Part shown: positions 35,548 through 43,775 of the stretch, piece by piece
Layout of the letters: each line of letters starts with the position of its first letter
Position numbering within the stretch: the stretch's first letter is position 1
From: Mycobacterium sp. IS-1496
GTDB taxonomy: Bacteria; Actinomycetota; Actinomycetes; Mycobacteriales; Mycobacteriaceae
Length of the DNA stretch: 64,000 nucleotides
Assembly: GCF_001499995.1 (NCBI RefSeq)
Contig: NZ_LQIU01000067.1
Span: 120,084-184,083, forward strand
Reading direction: 5' to 3'
Program-made: the position numbers and the translations under genes
Notes under the pieces: generated by a model
Databases searched by the model: none
What the model saw: only the letters and a program-made list of their open reading frames with translations
What the model was told of the DNA's origin: nothing

Positions 35548-36570
35548 GTGCCACGTCTCGCGCCGCAGGCGACCCGGTACCACGGCGACCAGGCCGTGCT
35601 GCCCGGCATGCTCGACTTCGCCGTCAACGTGCGCTCCGCCGCGCCACCGTCGTGGCTGGCCGCACGCCTCGCGGAGCGCCTGACCGACCTCGGCCGCTAT
35701 CCGTCGGCCATCGACGAACACCGCGCCGTGGCCGCGGTGGCGGCCCGGCACGGCCGCGCCGAGGACGAGGTCGCGCTGCTGGCCGGCGGCGCCGAGGGCT
35801 TCGCGTTGCTCGCCCGCCTGCAGCCCCGGTCGGCCGCGCTGGTCGCGCCGTCGTTCACCGAACCGGATGCCGTGTTCGCCGAAGCGGGCGTACCCGTCAC
35901 CCACGTGGTGCTCGATCCGCCGTTCCGGCTGAGCGGCGTCCGGGTTCCGGAGGAGGCCGACCTCGTGGTGGTGGGCAACCCGACCAACCCCACGGCGGTG
36001 CTGCACTCCCGGGCGGACATCCTCGCGCTGCGCCGCCCCGGCCGGATCGTGGTGGTCGACGAGGCGTTCGCCGATGCGGTGCCCGGTGAGCCGGAGTCGC
36101 TGGCCGCCGAGGTCCTGCCGGACGTGGTGGTGCTGCGCAGCCTCACCAAGACGTGGGCGCTCGCCGGGCTGCGGGTCGGGTATGCGCTCGGCGCGCCCGA
36201 CGTGCTGCGGCGCCTGACCGCGCAGCGCGCGCACTGGGCGCTGGGCACCCTTCAGCTCGAGGCGCTCGCCGCATGCAACGCGCCGTCCGCGCTGCGCGAG
36301 GCGGAGGCCGGTGCACATCGGCTGGCCGCGTTGCGGGCCGAGATGGTGGCGGGACTGACCCGCATCGGCGTCGACTGCGTCGCCGGTGCCGCACCGTTCG
36401 TGCTCTTCGCGGTGCCGGATGCCGACCTGGTGCGGAAACGACTGGAAGCCAAGGGGATCGCGGTGCGACGGTGTGACACGTTCGTCGGCCTGGACGGTGA
36501 GTTCCTGCGGGCGGCGGTGCGCGAGGAATGGCCGGTGCTCGCCGCGGCGCTGACGGAGGCGATGCGATGA
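35548..36570 (+). CDS. cobC: PLP-dependent aminotransferase, CobC-type (Rv2231c)
   Basis: A 340-residue class I/II aminotransferase-fold protein. The PLP lysine lies in S-L-T-K-T-W-A-L-A-G-L-R-V-G-Y, and N-P-T-N-P-T and the V-V-D-E-A-F-A-D motif supply cofactor contacts. By synteny with Rv2231c it is the CobC/CobD-like threonine-phosphate decarboxylase that makes aminopropanol phosphate for cobalamin, consistent with the CobD enzyme encoded 2 kb away; a histidinol-phosphate aminotransferase-like role is the alternative. The GTG at 35548 is the chosen start. The stop overlaps the next gene (ATGA). Confidence 0.86.
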   Translation: MPRLAPQATRYHGDQAVLPGMLDFAVNVRSAAPPSWLAARLAERLTDLGRYPSAIDEHRAVAAVAARHGRAEDEVALLAGGAEGFALLARLQPRSAALVAPSFTEPDAVFAEAGVPVTHVVLDPPFRLSGVRVPEEADLVVVGNPTNPTAVLHSRADILALRRPGRIVVVDEAFADAVPGEPESLAAEVLPDVVVLRSLTKTWALAGLRVGYALGAPDVLRRLTAQRAHWALGTLQLEALAACNAPSALREAEAGAHRLAALRAEMVAGLTRIGVDCVAGAAPFVLFAVPDADLVRKRLEAKGIAVRRCDTFVGLDGEFLRAAVREEWPVLAAALTEAMR

Positions 36571-37694
36571 GCGTGCGCCTGGCCGATGTGATCGGCGTGC
36601 TCGACGAGGCCTACCCGCCGCGACTGGCCGAGCACTGGGATTCCGTCGGCCTCGTATGCGGCGACCCGGACGAACCCGTGGAATCGGTGACCGTCGCCGT
36701 CGACGCCACCGAAGCCGTCATCGCCCGTGTCCCGGAACGGGGTCTGCTGCTGGCGCACCACCCGCTTCTGCTGCGCGGGGTGGACACGGTCGCGGCGAGC
36801 ACACCGAAAGGCGCGCTCGTGCACTCGCTCATCCGCACCGGGCGATCCCTGTTCACCGCGCACACCAACGCCGACTCCGCGTCGCCGGGAGTCTCCGACG
36901 CACTGGCCGCCGCGCTCGGGCTCACGGTCGAGGGGGTGCTCTCGCCGATCGCCGCCGACACGGAACTGGACAAGTGGGTGGTGTACGTGCCCGCCGAGAA
37001 CGCCGATGCGGTGCGCGAGGCCATGTTCACAGCGGGCGGCGGTCAGATCGGCGACTACTCGCACTGCAGCTGGAGCACGTCGGGCACCGGACAGTTCCTG
37101 CCGCACCACGGTGCGTCGCCGGCCATCGGCGCCGTCGGCTCGGTGGAGCACGTCGACGAAGAACGCGTCGAGGTGATCGCGCCGTCGGCGCGGCGGCGGG
37201 ACCTGCTCGACGCCGTGCGCAGTGCACACCCCTACGAGGAGCCCGCGTTCGACATCCTCAGCATCGCGCCGATTCCGGGAAACGTCGGGATCGGCCGTGT
37301 CGCGTCATTGCCGGAGCCGGAATCGTTGGCGAATTTCGTCTCCCGGGTCAACGCCGCGCTCCCCGCCACGTCCTGGGGGGTGCGCGCCGCGGGTGATCCG
37401 GCCACGGTGGTGTCACGGGTGGCGGTGTGCGGGGGAGCGGGGGATTCGCTGCTCGACACGGTGTCTCGGGTCGGCGTGCAGGCCTACCTGACCGCCGATC
37501 TGCGCCACCATCCCGCCGACGAGCACCTGCGGACGTCCCCGGTGGCGCTCGTCGACGTCGCGCACTGGGCGAGCGAGTTCCCCTGGTGTGAGCAGGCCGC
37601 CGGCGTGCTGCGCCGCCACTTCTCCGATGCGTTGCCGGTGCGGGTGTGTGACCTCCGCACCGATCCATGGAACCTAGGAATAGGAAACAAGTGA
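36567..37694 (+). CDS. NIF3-family (YqfO-like) metal-binding protein
   Basis: A 375-residue NIF3/YbgI-YqfO protein. Metal-binding histidines appear in L-L-A-H-H-P-L-L and in the C-terminal A-H-W-A-S-E block; an inserted PII-like middle domain (V-V-Y-V-P-A-E-N-A-D-A-V) accounts for the length. The family may act as GTP cyclohydrolase-like or metal-chaperone proteins; function in mycobacteria is not settled. The ATG lies in the cobC stop, and its own stop overlaps the next GTG, so three proteins are tightly coupled. Matches Rv2230c. Confidence 0.87.
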   Translation: MSVRLADVIGVLDEAYPPRLAEHWDSVGLVCGDPDEPVESVTVAVDATEAVIARVPERGLLLAHHPLLLRGVDTVAASTPKGALVHSLIRTGRSLFTAHTNADSASPGVSDALAAALGLTVEGVLSPIAADTELDKWVVYVPAENADAVREAMFTAGGGQIGDYSHCSWSTSGTGQFLPHHGASPAIGAVGSVEHVDEERVEVIAPSARRRDLLDAVRSAHPYEEPAFDILSIAPIPGNVGIGRVASLPEPESLANFVSRVNAALPATSWGVRAAGDPATVVSRVAVCGGAGDSLLDTVSRVGVQAYLTADLRHHPADEHLRTSPVALVDVAHWASEFPWCEQAAGVLRRHFSDALPVRVCDLRTDPWNLGIGNK

Positions 37695-38428
37695 AAGCTG
37701 ATGTGTGGCAGCAGCATTCGTTGCTGCAACTGGCCGAGGTGGACGCCGGGCTGGCGCGGGTCGAGCACCGGGTGCGCAAGATGCCCGAACAGGAGGAGCT
37801 CGACCGGGTCCGCGTCGAGCACACCGCGGCCAACGACCGGGTGGCGGCGCTCGGTATCGCGATGGAGGACCTCGACGAACAGGTGGCCAAGTTCGAGTCC
37901 GAGATCGATGCCGTCCGGCAGCGCGAGGACCGCGACCGGGCGCTGCTGCAGGGCGGCGGCGTCGGCGCCAAACAGGTCGGGGAGCTCCAGCACGAACTCG
38001 AGACGCTCGAACGCCGCCAGGCGAGCCTCGAGGACTCGCTGCTGGAGGTGATGGAGCGCCGGGAGGAGCTGGCCACACAGCGGGCGACGGAACTCGCGCG
38101 CGTCGACGAACTGCACACCACGCTGGCCGCCGCCCAGCACGCGGTCGCCGATGCGGTCGCCGAACTGGACCGGTCGCGCCACGAGCACCTCACCCGGCGC
38201 GAGGAGCTGCTGGCGTCCCTGCCGTCGGACCTCGTCGACCTCTACGAACGTCAGCGCGCCCGCGGCGGCGCGGGCGCGGGTCAGTTGCAGGGCCGCCGGT
38301 GCGGCGCCTGCCGGCTCGAGATCGACCGCGGAGAGATGTCCCGGATCTCGGCCGCGCCCGACGACGAGGTGCTGCGCTGTCCGGAGTGCAACGCGATCCT
38401 CGTGCGCGCGGAGGGATTCACGAGGTGA
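37691..38428 (+). CDS. Coiled-coil zinc-ribbon protein (Rv2229c type)
   Basis: A 245-residue protein. Residues 10-185 form a long alpha-helical coiled coil (heptads rich in Leu/Glu/Arg). The C-terminus carries a four-cysteine zinc ribbon, C-G-A-C near 211 and C-P-E-C near 233. This is the C4-type zinc-ribbon family conserved beside NIF3 and RNase H, probably a nucleic-acid-binding or scaffold protein. The GTG at 37691 overlaps the NIF3 stop; an ATG eight codons upstream is possible. Confidence 0.85.
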   Translation: MKADVWQQHSLLQLAEVDAGLARVEHRVRKMPEQEELDRVRVEHTAANDRVAALGIAMEDLDEQVAKFESEIDAVRQREDRDRALLQGGGVGAKQVGELQHELETLERRQASLEDSLLEVMERREELATQRATELARVDELHTTLAAAQHAVADAVAELDRSRHEHLTRREELLASLPSDLVDLYERQRARGGAGAGQLQGRRCGACRLEIDRGEMSRISAAPDDEVLRCPECNAILVRAEGFTR

Positions 38429-39522
38429 AGGTGTTCGTCGAGGCCGACGGCGGATCGCGCGGCAACCCCGGACCGGCGGGCTACGGCTCGGTGGTGTGGT
38501 CGGAGGACCGCTCCTCGGTCCTCGCCGAGGCCAAGCAGTCGATCGGCCGGGCCACCAACAACGTCGCCGAGTACCGCGGGTTGATCGCCGGCCTCGAGGA
38601 GGCCGCGGACGTGGGCGCCACCGAGGTCGCGGTGTCGATGGACTCCAAACTCGTCGTCGAGCAGATGGCGGGCCGGTGGCGGGTCAAGCACCCCGACCTG
38701 GTTCCCCTGTATGAGCAGGCCCGGGCGCTGGCGCAGCGGTTCGACCGCGTGACGTATCAGTGGATTCCGCGGGCCCGCAACGCGCACGCCGATCGGCTGG
38801 CCAACGAGGCGATGGATGCCGCCGCGGGTATCGAGGCCGCGCCGCGCGCACCGGATCCCGCCGCACGCACCGAGGCGCCCACGTCACCGGCGGGGTGGAC
38901 GGGCGCCCGCGGCGAGCCGACACGGTTCCTGCTGCTTCGGCACGGCCAGACCGAACTGTCGGTGGAGCGCCGGTACTCCGGGCGGGGCAATCCGGCCCTG
39001 ACCGAGCTGGGCCGCCGTCAGGCCGACGCCGCGGCCGCCTACCTCGCCGCCCGCGGCGGTATCGACGCCGTGGTCAGCTCACCGCTGCAGCGCGCCCACG
39101 ACACCGCGACCGCGGCCGCCAAGACGCTGGGGCTCGACGTCACCGTCGACGAGGACCTCATCGAGACCGACTTCGGCGCCTGGGAGGGGCTGACGTTCGG
39201 GGAGGCGTCCCAACGGGATCCGGAGTTGCACGGCCGCTGGCTGCGCGACACCAGCGTCGACCCGCCCGGCGGGGAGAGCTTCGACACCGTCGCGCACCGG
39301 GTGCGCCGGGCGCGCAACCGCATCATCGCCGACCACGGTGCCGCGACGGTGCTGGTGGTCTCCCACGTCACGCCGATCAAGACGATGCTGCGGCTGGCGC
39401 TCAACGCCGGTGAGGGCATCCTGTACCGGCTGCACCTCGACCTCGCCTCGCTGAGCATCGCCGAGTTCTATCCCGACGGCGGGTCGTCGGTGCGGCTGGT
39501 CAACCAGACCGCCCACCTCTAG
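38425..39522 (+). CDS. Bifunctional RNase HI / histidine-phosphatase protein (Rv2228c type)
   Basis: A 365-residue fusion. Residues 1-135 are RNase HI: D-G-G-S-R-G-N-P-G-P-A-G-Y, E in N-N-V-A-E-Y-R, D in S-M-D-S-K-L, D in A-H-A-D-R-L-A-N, which together are the four acidic active-site residues. Residues 170-365 are a histidine-phosphatase domain with R-H-G-Q-T and V-S-H-V-T-P. In M. tuberculosis the protein has RNase H and alpha-ribazole phosphatase (CobC-like) activity, so it links RNA:DNA hybrid removal with cobalamin synthesis. Start overlaps the zinc-ribbon stop (GTGA). Confidence 0.92.
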   Translation: MKVFVEADGGSRGNPGPAGYGSVVWSEDRSSVLAEAKQSIGRATNNVAEYRGLIAGLEEAADVGATEVAVSMDSKLVVEQMAGRWRVKHPDLVPLYEQARALAQRFDRVTYQWIPRARNAHADRLANEAMDAAAGIEAAPRAPDPAARTEAPTSPAGWTGARGEPTRFLLLRHGQTELSVERRYSGRGNPALTELGRRQADAAAAYLAARGGIDAVVSSPLQRAHDTATAAAKTLGLDVTVDEDLIETDFGAWEGLTFGEASQRDPELHGRWLRDTSVDPPGGESFDTVAHRVRRARNRIIADHGAATVLVVSHVTPIKTMLRLALNAGEGILYRLHLDLASLSIAEFYPDGGSSVRLVNQTAHL

Positions 39523-40100
39523 GTGTGCAGGTGGACCCGCTCACCATGCGGGCCGAAGATCACGATGGCCTCGACCGGACCGTCGACCACCCCGAACCAG
39601 TGCGGTGTCCACGTCGAGAACTCAACGGCCTCACCGGGTTCGACGATGAAGTCACGGTCGCCGAGGATCAGCCGCAGCCGTCCCGACAGCACATACATCC
39701 AGTCCTGACCCTCGTGCACCGGGAGATCCTCGGGCGGTTTGCGCCGGCGGGCACTGACCCGGACCTTGAACGCGTGCAGACCGCTCGGCGACCCCTGGCG
39801 GGTCAGCGGCCAGTACGTGACGCCGTGGCGGGTGTGTGAATCCGAGCGCACCCGCGGATCTTCCGCCTCCGGCGCGCGCAGCAACTCGTCGGTCGTGACC
39901 GCCAGCGCGGCGGCCAACCGGGGAAGGTGGTCGAGCGCCAACCGTCGCTTGCCGGATTCCAGGCGGCTCAGCGTCGACACGTCGATGGCCGATCTCGCCG
40001 CCACCTCCTCGAGGGTGAACCCGCGCTGGCGACGCAGTTCCCGCAACCGCTTTCGCACCCGCTGGTCGACGCCGTCCTCGGATGCTTCGTTTGCCTGCAT
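39519..40100 (-). CDS. XRE-type regulator with C-terminal cupin domain
   Basis: A 193-residue repressor-like protein: helix-turn-helix at residues 14-70 (R-R-Q-R-G-F-T-L-E-E-V-A-A-R-S-A-I-D-V-S-T-L-S-R-L-E-S-G), then a small-molecule-binding cupin barrel (V-H-E-G-Q-D-W-M-Y-V-L-S-G and P-G-E-A-V-E-F). This architecture usually senses a small ligand and represses an adjacent gene. It is divergent from the flavoprotein gene across 47 bp, and inverted repeats cover its start codon, so self-regulation and control of the oxidoreductase are likely. The 3' end overlaps the RNase H gene by 4 bp (convergent). Confidence 0.85.
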   Translation of the reverse strand: MQANEASEDGVDQRVRKRLRELRRQRGFTLEEVAARSAIDVSTLSRLESGKRRLALDHLPRLAAALAVTTDELLRAPEAEDPRVRSDSHTRHGVTYWPLTRQGSPSGLHAFKVRVSARRRKPPEDLPVHEGQDWMYVLSGRLRLILGDRDFIVEPGEAVEFSTWTPHWFGVVDGPVEAIVIFGPHGERVHLHT

Positions 40101-40116
40101 GGCAAATCAGCTTGCC
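40090..40116. promoter_or_regulatory. Overlapping inverted repeats, candidate operator for the XRE-cupin regulator
   Basis: TTTGCC-tgcat-GGCAAA (40090-40106) is a perfect palindrome spanning the regulator's ATG. It shares its right arm with GGCAA-atcagc-TTGCC (40101-40116). A further GGCAA half-site is at 40134-40138 before the flavoprotein start. This is the layout expected for an autoregulator controlling a divergent gene. Confidence 0.6.
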
Positions 40117-40147
40117 ACTCCGACCGGGCGCGCGGCAACCTCGACGC

Positions 40148-41086
40148 ATGGACGAGGTCTGGGATTGTGTGATCGTCGGCGGCGGTGCCGCGGGGCTGAG
40201 TGCCGCGCTGGTGCTGGGCCGGGCCCGTCGGCGCACCCTTGTGGTGGATGCCGGCGAGCCGAGTAACGCTGTGGCCCACGGGGTCGGCGGGCTGCTCGGC
40301 CACGACGGGCGGCCACCCGCCGAGTTGTACGCCGCCGGCCGACGCGAACTGGTCAGGTATCCGCAGGTGGAAGTGCGGTCAGGGACGGTGACCGACGTCC
40401 GGCGCGGCGAGGTCTTCGCCGTCGAACTGGCCGACGGCACCGTCGAGACCGCGCGGTGCATCGTGCTCGCCACCGGCATGCGGTACCGCCTGCCGGAGGT
40501 CCCCGGCCTGGCGCCGCTGTGGGGAGACGCGGTGTTCCACTGCCCGTTCTGCCACGGCTGGGAGGTGCGTGACGCCCCCGTCGGGGTGCTGGCCGACGGC
40601 GCCCGCGCGGTGCACGCCGCGTTGCTCATGCGCGGCTGGACCGACGACATCGTGCTGCTCACCGGCGATGCGGGAGACGGGCGCGCAGCGCTGGAGGCCG
40701 CGGGCATTCGGATCGACGGACGGCAGGTGGTCGAGGTGCGCGCCGCCGGAGACGGTCTGGAGGTCGTCTTCGCCGACGGCGCGGCGCTGGGCCGCCGGGC
40801 GCTGATGGTCGCCGCGTCGACGGCTCAACCCTCCGCGCTGGCCGAGCGGCTCGGGGTGCGGTTCGGTGAGCCGAATCCGCTTTCGGCCGAGGCGGTCTGG
40901 GTCGACGAGTTCGGTCGCACCTCGGTGCCCGGTGTCTTCGCCGCCGGAGACGTCACGGTGCAATTGCCCCAAGTGGCAGCGGCGGTGGCGGCCGGGTCGA
41001 AGGTGGCCGCGGCGGTGGTGCAGAGCCTGTTGAGCGATGAGTTCGGACTGCCGGTTCCGGCATGGAAGGAGGACGTGAATGTCTGA
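40148..41086 (+). CDS. Thioredoxin-reductase-like NAD(P)/FAD oxidoreductase
   Basis: A 312-residue flavoprotein of the pyridine nucleotide-disulfide family. The N-terminal FAD motif is V-G-G-G-A-A-G-L-S-A-A; the redox-active C-P-F-C pair (residues 137-140, in F-H-C-P-F-C-H-G-W-E) and C-terminal FAD-contact G-V-F-A-A-G-D-V match thioredoxin reductase. The NADPH-binding loop is poorly conserved (V-L-A-D-G-A-R-A-V), so a different electron donor or partner is possible. Divergent from the XRE-cupin gene and overlapping the next methyltransferase gene by 8 bp. It differs from the housekeeping trxB, which lies elsewhere in mycobacteria. Confidence 0.83.
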   Translation: MDEVWDCVIVGGGAAGLSAALVLGRARRRTLVVDAGEPSNAVAHGVGGLLGHDGRPPAELYAAGRRELVRYPQVEVRSGTVTDVRRGEVFAVELADGTVETARCIVLATGMRYRLPEVPGLAPLWGDAVFHCPFCHGWEVRDAPVGVLADGARAVHAALLMRGWTDDIVLLTGDAGDGRAALEAAGIRIDGRQVVEVRAAGDGLEVVFADGAALGRRALMVAASTAQPSALAERLGVRFGEPNPLSAEAVWVDEFGRTSVPGVFAAGDVTVQLPQVAAAVAAGSKVAAAVVQSLLSDEFGLPVPAWKEDVNV

Positions 41087-41696
41087 GACGGTGGAGTTCT
41101 GGGAGCAGCACTACGGCGCGAAGAACCGGGTGTGGAGCGGCCGGGTCAACGCGCGCCTCGCGGAGATCGTCGAACCGCTGCCCCCGGGGCGCGCACTCGA
41201 CCTGGGCTGCGGGGAGGGCGCGGACGCGATCTGGCTGGCCCGGCGCGGATGGCAGGTGGTGGGCGTCGACGTATCGCACACCGCACTCGAGCGGGCCGCG
41301 GAGGACGCCGCGGCCGCCGGGGTCGCCGACCGCATCCGGTTCGAACAGCACGACCTCGCAGAGACCTTCCCCGAGGGCCGGTTCGACCTGGTGTCGGCGC
41401 AGTTCTTCCATTCGCCGCTCGACGTGGACCGCACCGGGGCGCTGCGCCGCGCGGCCGATGCCGTCGCGGCGGATGGCCTGCTGCTGATCGTGGACCACGG
41501 GTCGACGCCGCCGTGGGGGTGGAAGGACGGCCACGAACACCACCTCCCGTCGGCGGAGGAGGCGCTGGCCGCGCTGGCGGCGGATCCGACCGACTGGGAA
41601 CGGCTCCGGGTGGAGCCCGTCGAACGGGAGGCCACGGGGCCGGACGGTCAGGTGGCGACGATCTCGGACAACGTCATCCTGCTGCGTCGCCGCTGA
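41079..41696 (+). CDS. Class I SAM-dependent methyltransferase
   Basis: A 205-residue Rossmann methyltransferase with motif I A-L-D-L-G-C-G-E-G-A-D and motif II V-V-G-V-D-V-S. The type is close to tellurite/thiopurine or TehB-like small-molecule methyltransferases (N-terminal F-W-E-Q-H-Y with a late H-G-S-T-P-P-W). Its start lies 8 bp inside the flavoprotein gene, so the pair is co-expressed, perhaps for detoxification of a thiol or metalloid; that is inference. The 3' end overlaps the convergent RibD-like gene by 23 bp. Confidence 0.8.
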   Translation: MSETVEFWEQHYGAKNRVWSGRVNARLAEIVEPLPPGRALDLGCGEGADAIWLARRGWQVVGVDVSHTALERAAEDAAAAGVADRIRFEQHDLAETFPEGRFDLVSAQFFHSPLDVDRTGALRRAADAVAADGLLLIVDHGSTPPWGWKDGHEHHLPSAEEALAALAADPTDWERLRVEPVEREATGPDGQVATISDNVILLRRR

Positions 41697-42339
41697 CCGG
41701 CCGCCAGAACAGGTGGTGGGTCACCCCGCTCGGGCTCGGGACGACCTCGTGGCAGAAGCGGTCCTCCAACTCCTCCGGTGACTCCCACAGCCGCGCTCCC
41801 CGGCCGATGCGCACGTCGGACACCGCGACGTGCAGCGTGTCCACCAGCCCCGCGTCGAGGAACTGGCGGATCACGGTCGCCCCGCCGCCCAACCGGACGT
41901 CCCGGCCCCGCGCGGCCTCGCGCGCCTGGGCCAGCACCGCGGCCGGGTCGCCGCCGACGAAGTGGAAGGTGGTGTCCGACAACGTGAACGACGGCCGCGG
42001 ATGGTGGGTCATGACGAACACCGGGGTGTGGAACGGCGGCTCATCGCCCCACCAGCCCTGCCATTCCAGGTCCTGCCACGGGCCGCGCTGAGGGCCGAAC
42101 TTGTTGCGGCCCATGATCTCGGCGCCGATGTTGTGGGCGAAGTCGCGGGTGAAGTAATCGTCGAGGCCGCGGGTGCCGCCGGGGTCGGTGCGGTTGGGCC
42201 AGCTGGCGGTGGCACCGGCCCACGCGAACATGTCGCCCGGGTCGGCGTGGCCGAAGGGGCGGTCGAGGCTCTGGCCCTCGCCGGCGCCGAAGCCGTCGCT
42301 CGAGACGCTGAAATTCTGGACCTTGAGAAGTTGCGGCAT
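41674..42339 (-). CDS. Dihydrofolate-reductase-fold (RibD C-terminal domain) protein
   Basis: A 221-residue member of the bifunctional deaminase-reductase/RibD_C family: F-S-V-S-S-D-G-F near the N-terminus, G-R-N-K-F-G-P and V-R-L-G-G-G-A-T in the NADP-binding region, and L-H-V-A-V-S-D near the C-terminus. Such proteins are NADPH reductases of unknown or pteridine-like substrate. The start is at M-P-Q-L-L-K; an in-frame longer version adds basic residues without homology. Confidence 0.8.
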   Translation of the reverse strand: MPQLLKVQNFSVSSDGFGAGEGQSLDRPFGHADPGDMFAWAGATASWPNRTDPGGTRGLDDYFTRDFAHNIGAEIMGRNKFGPQRGPWQDLEWQGWWGDEPPFHTPVFVMTHHPRPSFTLSDTTFHFVGGDPAAVLAQAREAARGRDVRLGGGATVIRQFLDAGLVDTLHVAVSDVRIGRGARLWESPEELEDRFCHEVVPSPSGVTHHLFWRPVSGDAAG

Positions 42340-42382
42340 GCGGGTAAGACCCCGTGGCCGTCCGGAACTCATCGCATCAGCG

Positions 42383-42440
42383 CCGAACGTGCGCTCACTG
42401 CGAGAAACCGCCCGGATCCTCGCAGTGGACGCACGCTCGG
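42383..42440. terminator. Long stem-loop between VOC gene and RibD-like gene
   Basis: Two 22-nt arms (42383-42404 and 42419-42440) pair at 19 positions around a 14-nt loop. The element lies just beyond the VOC gene's stop on the minus strand. One arm carries the CGAGCGTGCG core also found at 2147-2156, suggesting a dispersed terminator-like repeat. Confidence 0.6.
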
Positions 42441-42460
42441 TGGCCGAAGTCCGCGCCGGC

Positions 42461-42889
42461 CTAGGTGACCGGCACGTCGGCGAGTTGCGTCAGCCGCACG
42501 CTGTTGCCCGACGGGTCCCGAAAGCCCGAGTCGATGCCGTACGGCATCTGATGCGGCGGCTCGGTGAACTCGACGCCGCGGGCGGACAACTCCTCGTAGG
42601 TGCGCTGGCAGTCCTCGGTGGTCAGGAACACCGTTCCGGCGAAGCCCTTCGAGGTCAGGTCGAGCACCTGCCTGCGGGTGGCGTCGTCCATCACGGGTGG
42701 ACCGGGGACGGCCATCAGGACGATCGAGACATCGTCCTGTCCGGGCGGGCCCACGGTCAGCCACCGGAACACCCCGTCGGCCTCGGGCAGCGAAACATCC
42801 TGTCGCACTTCCATTCCGACCTTCGACGTCCAGAATTCGAGCGCGGCTTGCTGGTCATGAACCCACAGATGGGTGGTTGCGATCTTCAT
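42461..42889 (-). CDS. VOC-superfamily protein
   Basis: A 142-residue glyoxalase/bleomycin-resistance-fold protein: H-L-W-V-H-D-Q-Q-A-A-L-E-F-W at the N-terminus, then V-F-L-T-T-E-D-C and F-R-D-P-S-G-N-S-V-R-L-T-Q near the C-terminus. The last position has Gln in place of the usual Glu metal ligand of glyoxalase I, so a glyoxalase activity is doubtful. The ATG is 10 nt downstream of the AraC-type gene on the same strand, a likely two-gene operon in which the regulator controls this protein. Confidence 0.78.
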   Translation of the reverse strand: MKIATTHLWVHDQQAALEFWTSKVGMEVRQDVSLPEADGVFRWLTVGPPGQDDVSIVLMAVPGPPVMDDATRRQVLDLTSKGFAGTVFLTTEDCQRTYEELSARGVEFTEPPHQMPYGIDSGFRDPSGNSVRLTQLADVPVT

Positions 42890-42899
42890 GGGACCGAAC

Positions 42900-43352
42900 C
42901 TACGACCGGACGGGCGCCGCCGTCTTCTCCCCGTGTGCTGTCTTGACCCGGCTGTCGGCGGGCGGGCGGGTGTCGCGTTTGAGGATGCACGTCGGCACGC
43001 GGGCGTACGCGGCCGCCGGGGGGAGGCTGGCCCGGTAGGCGGCCGGGGGCAGACCGTAGATCCGGGCGAAGCTCGTGGTGAACGACCCGACGCTCTGCAG
43101 ACCGACCATCGCGCACACGTCGGCCACCGAGCGGTCGGTGTAGCGCAGCAGCGCGGCGGCCCGCTCGAGCCGGCGGGTCTGCAGGTATTCGCGAGGCGAC
43201 TCCCCGAAGGTGCGGGTGAACATGCGGCTGAAGTGCGCCCGGGACAGCCCCGCGGCCGCGGCGAGGTCATCGACGGTGATCGGCTCGGCGTACCGCGCGT
43301 CGACGAGGTCACGGGCGCGTTGCAGATAACGGGCCGGCGGCACCTGCGGCAT
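42900..43352 (-). CDS. Short AraC-family regulator
   Basis: A 150-residue protein that is nearly all DNA-binding domain: two helix-turn-helix units, L-A-A-A-A-G-L-S-R-A-H-F-S-R-M-F and V-A-D-V-C-A-M-V-G-L-Q-S-V-G-S-F-T-T-S-F. It has no N-terminal sensor domain, unlike full AraC proteins (about 290 aa), and ends in a basic tail. It is followed by the VOC gene and lies next to the rnpB promoter on the opposite strand. Confidence 0.85.
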   Translation of the reverse strand: MPQVPPARYLQRARDLVDARYAEPITVDDLAAAAGLSRAHFSRMFTRTFGESPREYLQTRRLERAAALLRYTDRSVADVCAMVGLQSVGSFTTSFARIYGLPPAAYRASLPPAAAYARVPTCILKRDTRPPADSRVKTAHGEKTAAPVRS

Positions 43353-43363
43353 GCATACAAGGG

Positions 43364-43369
43364 TACGGT
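43364..43369 (+). promoter_or_regulatory. rnpB: -10 box (TACGGT) of rnpB
   Basis: TACGGT fits TANNNT and ends 6 nt before the base where the RNase P RNA is expected to start. It lies in the short gap between the AraC-type gene start and rnpB. Confidence 0.5.
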
Positions 43370-43375
43370 GATCTG

Positions 43376-43773
<398 letters not shown>

Positions 43774-43775
43774 CG

